Source: Desulfohalobiaceae bacterium S24
GTDB taxonomy: Bacteria > Desulfobacterota > Desulfovibrionia > Desulfovibrionales > Desulfothermaceae
Direction of reading: 5' to 3'
Length of the DNA stretch: 34,675 nt
NCBI GenBank assembly: GCA_011389765.1
Contig: JAABTT010000035.1
Location: forward strand, 1 to 34,675
Of this stretch, positions 28,486 to 34,675 are shown in pieces. The position numbers and the translations under genes were made by a program. Each line of letters opens with the position of its first letter. The first letter of the stretch is position 1. The notes beneath the pieces are model-generated. The model had not been told where the DNA came from. It ran no database searches and saw nothing but the letters and a program-made list of their open reading frames with translations.

Positions 28486-31218
28486 ATGTCCATGAGGCTT
28501 TTGAGCTGGAAGGGAAAAGGCATGATGAAATTGGGGCCTGGAAAAGTGTTTCCGGTGTGTTTGATAAGCCTGGTTCTCTTTTTTGGTTTTTCGATTCAAG
28601 CCGAAGCCGCCGGCTACCGGCTCGTGGTCTCGTCCTGCAAAAAAGAAAGCAGCGCCCAAGATGTGGTCAGGCAGGTGGAGGCTTTGGGCCGGCAGGCGGT
28701 AATTCACGATATCAAGCAGAATAAAACGCTGTGGCACAGAGTGTCCATGGGACCCTATGCTTCCAAGCAGGAAGCACTCCGGATGAAAGAACTGCTAAAG
28801 CAGCACGGGCTGCACGATGCTTTTCTGCTTGCCGGCTCTCAGGAAGAGCAGGCAGGCAGATCTTCCAAAGAAAAGCAAAAGGTTGAGAAATCTTCGCCGG
28901 CTGATCAAGGCCGGACCTATGGCTTGCTCCTGCGCTCATTTAAAACGGAAAATACCGCCGTCGAATTCGTCAAAACCGAATTGCAGACTTTTCTCCAACA
29001 AGGGGTCAAGGTCTTTGTTGAAAAAATCGACATGGACGTCTCCGGAACCTGGTATCGGGTCGGGTTCGGGCCGTATGCCGAACGTCAAAAAGCGATGCAG
29101 GTCAAGCAGCGTATGACGGACAATGACCGGATCGATGATCTGGTTCTGGTTGAGACCCGGGCTGAGCACAATCTGGATTTGTCGCAAGTCCTTCCGGAAA
29201 ACACTGCGGTTGCTGCAACCGGTTCGCAGAAGGGCTCTCCGCAGGCAGCTCCGCGATCCAAGTCGGCGGATAGCCCGAAAAAAGGGACCCAGGGGCTGAC
29301 CCTCCGCTGGAATCCGGCCGAGGCCCCCGACCTGGCGGGGTATAAAATTTATTACGACACCAAGCCCGGGCCGCCCTTTGATCCGCCGGACGGAGATATC
29401 CTCGAGGAAGGCGATTCCCCGCTGGTGGTGGATAAAGACACCACACATATCGCTCTGCACGGCCTGACCCGGGAGAAGGAGTATTATTTCGCGATTACCG
29501 CCTATGATTCATCCGGGCGGGAAAGCGACTTCTCCAACCTCATCTCCAGCAGGGATATCACTGCCGATTCCCAGCAGTCGGACCAGAAGCAAAAGCAGAG
29601 CACGCCTATTGGGTCAGGGGATATCGCTCCGGGTGACGTGCTGAGCATCACGGTCCCCGGGCAGAAAGAGATGAGTAAAGATTATGATGTCGATCCTGAA
29701 GGCAGTATCTATCTGCTGACCATAGGAGAACAGAGTGTGCTTGGACTGTCTGTGGACGGTCTGCGGGAGATGCTCCAGGAAAAGCTGAAAGGATTGATGA
29801 ACAAAGGGGCCAAGGTCCTTGTTCAAATGAAGGCACGCAAGCGCTATGTCAAAATTCAAGGCGGGGTGCGCTATCCAGGCTGGTATCGGCTGCCCCAGAC
29901 AACCAATCTTCAGGAAATCATCTTTTTGACCGACGGACTGTTGCCCAATGTCGACAAATCCGAGATCACCATCACCCACCGCTGGCAAGGTTCGGAGGAA
30001 GTAGCGCCCCTGCCCCTGGAGCAGAACTTTGAACTCAAGCCCAACGACATAATTGACATCCCGATTCCACCGGGATATAAACAAAAAATTGATCCTGGCG
30101 ATCTTCTGTACATCCGACTGCCCCAGCGGCAGGCGCCGGGCCGGGCCATTGATACCACGGATGTCGCAGATCTGAAACGGGACCTGGGCAGAACGCGGAT
30201 TGAGGCCGATAAAAACGGCTATATTCACCTCCCGAATTACGGGCATATCTATGTCGATGGAAAGACGCCGGAACAGGTCCGGCAGGACATTCACGATATG
30301 CTCCCCCGCTATCTTCAGGAGTTGAAAATGGTCCAGGTCAGTATCGTTGAAAAGCAGCATTTCGTGCAGGTGCTCGGCCATGTCAGAAATCCGGGGAATT
30401 ATAACGTTTTGGAGCAGAGCAATATCCAGGAAGTGGTGGATGAGGCCGGCGGGGCCGTAGACGGCGCCAATCTGGCCCTGGTCAAGATCATGCGCCAGCG
30501 GGGAACCGAGAAACACACGGTCGGGGTCAATCTCTATCAGTACACCATTACCGGCGATATCCGCCTGCTGCCTCCCCTGCAGGCCAGAGACACCCTGTTT
30601 GTCCCCATCTCCTCCAGTTTTGGGAACATCAAACGGACTCTCGACGCCTGGGATCCACCTGAAGAAAAACTCGAAGAGGACGCCGGCTCAAAGGTCCGCA
30701 TCTTCGGGGCGATTCGCAATCCTGGGGTCTACGAAATCAAAAAGGATGATATGAATGTCATGGATCTCATGGTCCTGGCCAGCGGGGAAACTGATGACGC
30801 CGATCTGAGCAAGGTTCTGATCATCCGGAACGAGAAGATCGAAGAGGCATACAATTTCGAGGAATTCTTAAACGGGGAAGAGGTCTCGGATATTCCGACC
30901 CTGCAGAGCGGGGATACCGTCTATATCAAATATGTGGAAAAGAAGACCTTCGAGCCCAAGGAGGACAAGGTCTTTTTCATCAGCGGCAAGGTGCGGAGTC
31001 CGGGAAAGTATAAATTGACGGACGATATGACTATCTTTCAGGCCCTGGCCATGGCCGGGGGGATGGATACCTGGGCCGACGGGGACAAGATTTTGATCCT
31101 GCGCAGGGTCAACGGCAAACAACGGAATATTCCCTTCAGCTATGACAAGGCCATTGCCGGCAAATATCCGGAGCATAACATCATCGTCAGGCCCAATGAT
31201 ACCATCCATGTGCCCTGA
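28486..31218 (+). CDS. Multidomain polysaccharide export protein (SPOR-SPOR-FN3-Poly_export/SLBB)
   Basis: A 910-residue secreted protein related to Wza. After a signal peptide (to about 43, with a basic head) come two SPOR-like repeats (44-118 YRLVVSSCKKESSAQDV, 144-225 YGLLLRSFKTENTAVEF), each ending in a G-P-Y turn. A fibronectin type III domain follows (267-357, LTLRWNPAEAPDLAGYKIYY). Then Poly_export (379-450), SLBB (453-528), a second Poly_export (534-622) and three SLBB units (626-708, 737-815, 829-910). Usual Wza-type proteins have one Poly_export and fewer SLBB units, without peptidoglycan-binding parts. The start is 28486, with 28522 as an alternative giving a more standard signal peptide. 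No lipobox Cys is seen. Confidence 0.88.
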   Translation: MSMRLLSWKGKGMMKLGPGKVFPVCLISLVLFFGFSIQAEAAGYRLVVSSCKKESSAQDVVRQVEALGRQAVIHDIKQNKTLWHRVSMGPYASKQEALRMKELLKQHGLHDAFLLAGSQEEQAGRSSKEKQKVEKSSPADQGRTYGLLLRSFKTENTAVEFVKTELQTFLQQGVKVFVEKIDMDVSGTWYRVGFGPYAERQKAMQVKQRMTDNDRIDDLVLVETRAEHNLDLSQVLPENTAVAATGSQKGSPQAAPRSKSADSPKKGTQGLTLRWNPAEAPDLAGYKIYYDTKPGPPFDPPDGDILEEGDSPLVVDKDTTHIALHGLTREKEYYFAITAYDSSGRESDFSNLISSRDITADSQQSDQKQKQSTPIGSGDIAPGDVLSITVPGQKEMSKDYDVDPEGSIYLLTIGEQSVLGLSVDGLREMLQEKLKGLMNKGAKVLVQMKARKRYVKIQGGVRYPGWYRLPQTTNLQEIIFLTDGLLPNVDKSEITITHRWQGSEEVAPLPLEQNFELKPNDIIDIPIPPGYKQKIDPGDLLYIRLPQRQAPGRAIDTTDVADLKRDLGRTRIEADKNGYIHLPNYGHIYVDGKTPEQVRQDIHDMLPRYLQELKMVQVSIVEKQHFVQVLGHVRNPGNYNVLEQSNIQEVVDEAGGAVDGANLALVKIMRQRGTEKHTVGVNLYQYTITGDIRLLPPLQARDTLFVPISSSFGNIKRTLDAWDPPEEKLEEDAGSKVRIFGAIRNPGVYEIKKDDMNVMDLMVLASGETDDADLSKVLIIRNEKIEEAYNFEEFLNGEEVSDIPTLQSGDTVYIKYVEKKTFEPKEDKVFFISGKVRSPGKYKLTDDMTIFQALAMAGGMDTWADGDKILILRRVNGKQRNIPFSYDKAIAGKYPEHNIIVRPNDTIHVP

Positions 31219-31242
31219 CCGTATGAAAAGGCGGAACCTAGG

Positions 31243-32592
31243 TTGAGAACGCGGCTCTATCGATTCTTCGTGGACATGAAAAGATTCGCACCCGGACTGC
31301 AGACGGGATGGGTTGCAGTCTTCCTGTTGCTTAGCTTCGGATTCACACAAGGCGTTTCCCTGGCCGGCGTGCAGGTCACGGTGACCCCGTCCATTGCCAC
31401 CAGTGCGGAATACGACGACAATATCTTCCTGGAAGAAAACGACACGGAATCCGATATGCTGTTCATCATCAGTCCGGGGATCGGCCTGGCCCTTACTTCC
31501 CACAGAACATCCGGTAGTCTCTCTTATTCCCCCTCCAAGGTTTATTACAAAGAGAACTCCCGGCTTGACAACTGGCGTCATAACGCCAATCTCTCCTTTC
31601 GCCACGATTTCAACCAGTTTTTTTCATTCAATCTCCAGGACACCTATCTGCTGACCGATGACCCCCTGGCGGAAGACCTCCAGGGTTTGACCGAGGACGA
31701 AATCAGGGACCGGACCCGGCAGGGGCGCAATGAGTACTGGCGCAACAATCTCTCCGGCTCCTTTGACTATCAATTCGGCCCTGGGAATCGGCTGTCAACC
31801 GGATACACCTACAATATCCTGGAGGAAGAAAACGATGCCGAAGACGATGCGAGGGAGCGTGGTCCCTTTGTAAATCTGAGCTATCGTCTGGACGACGACA
31901 ATTCCTTTAGGGGCGGTTACCGCTATCAGGAATATGACTACGAACGTGAGGACGGAACCCCGGCCAGGGACGACATTCGGGCGCATAATGTGAACGTCTC
32001 CTATGTGCGGAAAATCACTGAGCAGACCAGCGCGAATCTCGGCTACGGGGTGAGTACTCGGGATTATGACGGGGATACCTCGGACTATACGGTCCATGAC
32101 CTGTCCGTGGGAATGAGTCATGCCTTTGCCGAACATTACAGCGCTTCGGCCGGCGTGGGCTATTATTATCAAGACAAGGAAGACGGCGGCGACAACGAGG
32201 GCTATACCTTCCGCGGGTCATTGAGCCGCCGCTTTGAATTGTCTCAACTCAGCCTTTCCGCGGAACATGGCTGGGACGAGGACTTTCTGGATCAGGACCC
32301 GCAAGGCTTTACCGAATATTGGCGATTTTCCGCGAACTGGTCCTACACGCCCTATGAAAACCTGCAGGTCTTCGCCAATCTGTCCTACCGGATCGAGGAT
32401 GAAGAGAATAGAGCGGATGAGGATACCCTCACGGCACAATTCGGGATCAGCCGTTCCTTTTTCCGCTGGTATGCCGTCTCTCTCAGATATCTTTACCAGC
32501 TGAATGAAAGCGACCGGGCAGGCGAGGACTATACAGACAATCGGGTGATTTTGAGCATCTCTTTTTCACGTCCTTATAACTATGTTTACTGA
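31243..32592 (+). CDS. Outer-membrane beta-barrel protein of the EPS locus
   Basis: About 449 residues with a signal peptide (hydrophobic GWVAVFLLLSFGFTQ ending near SLAG), then alternating strands rich in Tyr, Asn, Asp and Arg, such as SGSLSYSPSKVYYKENSRLD and SFRGGYRYQEYDYERED. It ends with a strand and aromatic residue (SISFSRPYNYVY), as barrels do. Similar proteins accompany exosortase-type EPS loci (the PEP-CTERM-associated outer-membrane group), from memory only. The start is uncertain: TTG 31243 has AAGGCGGA upstream, and ATG 31276 is a plainer alternative. It follows the export gene by 24 bp and probably helps polysaccharide leave the cell. Confidence 0.78.
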   Translation: MRTRLYRFFVDMKRFAPGLQTGWVAVFLLLSFGFTQGVSLAGVQVTVTPSIATSAEYDDNIFLEENDTESDMLFIISPGIGLALTSHRTSGSLSYSPSKVYYKENSRLDNWRHNANLSFRHDFNQFFSFNLQDTYLLTDDPLAEDLQGLTEDEIRDRTRQGRNEYWRNNLSGSFDYQFGPGNRLSTGYTYNILEEENDAEDDARERGPFVNLSYRLDDDNSFRGGYRYQEYDYEREDGTPARDDIRAHNVNVSYVRKITEQTSANLGYGVSTRDYDGDTSDYTVHDLSVGMSHAFAEHYSASAGVGYYYQDKEDGGDNEGYTFRGSLSRRFELSQLSLSAEHGWDEDFLDQDPQGFTEYWRFSANWSYTPYENLQVFANLSYRIEDEENRADEDTLTAQFGISRSFFRWYAVSLRYLYQLNESDRAGEDYTDNRVILSISFSRPYNYVY

Positions 32593-32627
32593 GACATAAA
32601 AATATCCGTTTGAAAAGTTATAGTTGT

Positions 32628-32720
32628 ATGAACAATACCCTCTACGAGTTCAATGCCCACAATCCAAAAATGGTGTTTGAAAATTCCGCTGTTCTTGAAG
32701 CGGTAAGCGCAGCGCTGTAA
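32628..32720 (+). CDS. Possible 30-residue peptide or gene remnant
   Basis: A reading frame MNNTLYEFNAHNPKMVFENS continuing to AVLEAVSAAL and TAA lies in the 150-bp gap before the kinase-like gene. The composition looks protein-like, but there is no good ribosome binding site and no family is apparent. It could be a remnant of a lost EPS gene or chance. Confidence 0.25.
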   Translation: MNNTLYEFNAHNPKMVFENSAVLEAVSAAL

Positions 32721-32742
32721 CTGGAATTCAAGAGACTCCCGT

Positions 32743-33429
32743 ATGGCCAAATTTCCAGGACTGAGGAAAAAAAAAGTAAAGCAATCCAATGGTATGCCCT
32801 TGAATAAGCTTGTGGAAACCTGCTATGATTATTCCGAGATCCATAAGCTCCGGGAACAGATTTTGGATAGGATGCAGGAGGATCATCACAAGACCTTAAT
32901 GATGGCCGCCCCTGCGGACGGAGTCGGCCAGACGGCCCTGGTCTGTCTTTTGGGGATCAATATTGTACGATTTGCCTCCATGCGGGTTTTGCTGGTGGAT
33001 TTGAATATGCGCTTTCCGGCCCTGCACCAGGTCTTCGGCCGGGAGCAGGAGGTCGGGTTTGCCGAGGTCGTGGAGGGGGATTTCGACTGGAAAAAGGTGA
33101 TAAAAAAAACAGATTACCACAACCTGTTCACCATCACCGCTGGAAAAGGAACCTCAACCATTTCCAGTTTTTTGAACAGGAGCCTTTTACAGGATCGCAT
33201 CGAGGCCATGAAGCCCTTTTTCGATTTGATCATTTTTGACACCTCCCCGTTGCTCATTCAGAATAAAAACAATATTGATCCGTCTCTTTTGAGTTTGATC
33301 TGTGATATGGCGGTGTTGGTGGTACGCTACAAGCACAGCACCTCGGGGCAGCTGGAGGCGTCTTTCCGGGCGATTCCGGAGCAGGGGAGCAAGCTCAAAG
33401 GGGTCGTGTACAATCAAAATTTTGCCTGA
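32743..33429 (+). CDS. BY-kinase/MinD-like ATPase with degenerate P-loop
   Basis: A 228-residue protein of the CpsD/CapB/Wzc-kinase fold. The segment equivalent to Walker A reads AAPADGVGQTALV: Gln63 replaces the catalytic Lys of the usual GEGKST. Walker A' (RVLLVDLNMR, Asp86) and Walker B (LIIFDTSPLL, Asp166) are kept. No C-terminal Tyr cluster is present. It lies just upstream of a Wzz-type gene, the usual partner. It is probably a non-catalytic or very weak relative that binds the polymerisation machinery. The ribosome binding site is weak. Confidence 0.8.
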   Translation: MAKFPGLRKKKVKQSNGMPLNKLVETCYDYSEIHKLREQILDRMQEDHHKTLMMAAPADGVGQTALVCLLGINIVRFASMRVLLVDLNMRFPALHQVFGREQEVGFAEVVEGDFDWKKVIKKTDYHNLFTITAGKGTSTISSFLNRSLLQDRIEAMKPFFDLIIFDTSPLLIQNKNNIDPSLLSLICDMAVLVVRYKHSTSGQLEASFRAIPEQGSKLKGVVYNQNFA

Positions 33430-33485
33430 TGCCGAATGCAGCAATCTTCTTTTTCCAATATTCGATAGGAATTGCTTGATACCTT

Positions 33486-34604
33486 ATGGAACAAAAGCAG
33501 AATCGAATTGATTTCAGCTACTATGCGGCCAAGTTCGGGGTTCCGCTCTGGGAGCGGAAAGTGCTTATTGCCCTGATCCTGCTGCTCGGCATTCTTGTCG
33601 CCATGGCCCTCGGGCTTTTCATCGAAGATGAGTTTGTGAGCAGCGGGAAGCTGCTCGTGCAGAAGCCGGTTACTGAGTTCGCCAAGGCCAAGGATGAAGA
33701 GCAGATGGCTCCGGAGATTGCGCCCGGGGGATACGTCCTGGCCCAGACCGAAAAATTAAAGAGCTCCTCTTTCGCCATGGAAGTGCTGCAGGTCCTGCCC
33801 GGTGTCGCCAGAAAGGAGTTGGAGGCCGAGCCCGGGATCTTCAATCAATTGCAGGATGGGATCAGGGAGTACATCCCGGGTCTGGAAGAGATAAGTCCTG
33901 AAGAAAAGGAAGAATCATCAGAGAGCGGGCCGATGCTGGAGGCTGTGCAGCGTAATCATCTCATGCAGCGCATGGATATCGTGGGTAACGCCCGCACCGG
34001 CATGATCGATATTTCCGCCATCGCCTTTGATCGGGAGGTGTCTCCGATCTTTGTGCGCAGTTATATTGAAGTCTTTATGGCCACGACCCTGGAGGAAAAC
34101 AAAGAATCGATCCGTTCCAAGATGAAGTTTACAAAACGGCAGCGGGAGCAAACCTATGAGGCCTATAAACGAGCCGAGCAGGAAATGATCGATTTCCGCA
34201 AGGAATACGGTATTCCGGGCGATTTCGACCAGGCCCGGGACATAAATATTCAACTCGAGCTCAACCGCCTGCGCGCCCAGATGGAAATGGCCAGAGAGCG
34301 TTATTTGTATATGGATCAAATGCTGATCCAGATCGAGCGGAATGAAGCCGGAATCACCAACAATATCAAGGTTATCGAAGGATCAACCCTGCCGGTGAGC
34401 CCGACACAGGCCCGGTTGAACCAGTTCAGGCTGATGATCATCCTGGCTAGTCTGGCTTTGGGTCTGGCTCTGGTGCTGGGTTGGGACTTTCTGCAGGGCA
34501 AGGTGCGGCATGAGAAGGATGTCCAGTCTGTTCTGGATCTTCCTGTGCTCGGCTATCTCCCGAAGAACGCCGGGCGGCGTTTATGGAGATGGCGGAGGGC
34601 TTAG
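33486..34604 (+). CDS. Wzz-type chain-length determinant protein
   Basis: A 372-residue inner-membrane protein of the polysaccharide co-polymerase group. One membrane helix lies near residues 26-45 (LIALILLLGILVAMALGLF) and a second near 312-332 (LMIILASLALGLALVLGW). A large periplasmic part between them is helical, with a likely coiled coil around residues 190-290 (KFTKRQREQTYEAYKRAEQE). The cytoplasmic end HEKDVQSVLDLPVLGYLPKN resembles the junction to a tyrosine kinase in fused proteins; here the kinase-like protein is separate and upstream. The P-V-S-P-T-Q element before the second helix is the family's Pro-rich motif. It controls polymer length with the kinase-like partner. Confidence 0.85.
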   Translation: MEQKQNRIDFSYYAAKFGVPLWERKVLIALILLLGILVAMALGLFIEDEFVSSGKLLVQKPVTEFAKAKDEEQMAPEIAPGGYVLAQTEKLKSSSFAMEVLQVLPGVARKELEAEPGIFNQLQDGIREYIPGLEEISPEEKEESSESGPMLEAVQRNHLMQRMDIVGNARTGMIDISAIAFDREVSPIFVRSYIEVFMATTLEENKESIRSKMKFTKRQREQTYEAYKRAEQEMIDFRKEYGIPGDFDQARDINIQLELNRLRAQMEMARERYLYMDQMLIQIERNEAGITNNIKVIEGSTLPVSPTQARLNQFRLMIILASLALGLALVLGWDFLQGKVRHEKDVQSVLDLPVLGYLPKNAGRRLWRWRRA

Positions 34605-34675
34605 GGGGAAGGGAGAAGCGGGGAGCGCGGAGTGCGGAAGGCTGAAGGCTGAAGGCGGAAGTGGGAGAAGCGCGG
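34605..34675 (+). repeat. Purine-rich GGCTGAAGGC tract at the right edge
   Basis: Starts immediately after the Wzz stop and runs off the window. GCGGAGTGCGGAAGG is shared with the tract at 8919-9057, and GGCTGAA occurs in tandem. It is almost pure purine, so it belongs to the same family. Confidence 0.75.

Overview
The window looks like the chromosome of an anaerobic sulfate-reducing bacterium, most likely from the order Desulfovibrionales (Desulfohalobiaceae or a relative). I infer this from the gene set: desulfoferrodoxin next to a small rubredoxin-like protein, two more rubredoxins (one with the C-x4-C spacing of Desulfovibrio type-2 rubredoxin), FtnA-type ferritin, separate alpha and beta subunits of an ADP-forming acyl-CoA synthetase, a non-pyrrolysine MttB-type methyltransferase, and fabD-argS followed by a SPOR protein. 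No rRNA, tRNA, CRISPR array, IS element or phage gene was seen.

Layout. 0.2-4.7 kb: a small hypothetical gene convergent with rsmG, then fabD-argS-SPOR. 4.8-6.3 kb: pyruvoyl-dependent arginine decarboxylase and agmatinase, together a route from arginine to putrescine via agmatine. 6.5-8.9 kb: queF, a queuosine-precursor transporter and a TrmA/RlmD-type RNA methyltransferase. 9.1-12.8 kb: an acyl-CoA ligase and dxs, convergent. 13.2-20 kb: a redox and oxygen-defence region with superoxide reductase, three rubredoxin-type proteins, an NADH:rubredoxin-type oxidoreductase and ferritin, interrupted by the ADP-forming acyl-CoA synthetase operon with a 47-residue membrane peptide in front. 20.5-27.7 kb: a sigma-54 activator with a Cys-bearing PAS domain, divergent from a five-gene set made of an MttB-family methyltransferase and a PotABCD-like ABC importer; this looks like uptake and demethylation of a quaternary amine. 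27.8-28.2 kb: a very AT-rich island carrying a strong promoter. 28.2-34.6 kb: an exopolysaccharide locus with an HTH regulator, a 910-residue SPOR-SPOR-FN3-(Poly_export/SLBB) export protein, an outer-membrane barrel, a tyrosine-kinase-like ATPase without the P-loop lysine, and a Wzz-type chain-length protein. The locus continues beyond the window.

The least explained signal is non-coding. At least five intergenic gaps hold low-complexity sequence of clearly different families, each arranged as an imperfect inverted pair 20-110 bp apart and usually starting just after a stop codon. Two further purine-rich tracts are single-sided. A separate group of long, nearly perfect hairpins around the ferritin, acyl-CoA synthetase and rubredoxin genes has T-runs on the 5' arm and A-runs on the 3' arm on both strands, the reverse of an intrinsic terminator.

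Limits: all family names come from reading motifs without database searches. Start codons were chosen from ribosome binding sites, and hand-counted coordinates of small sites may be off by a base.
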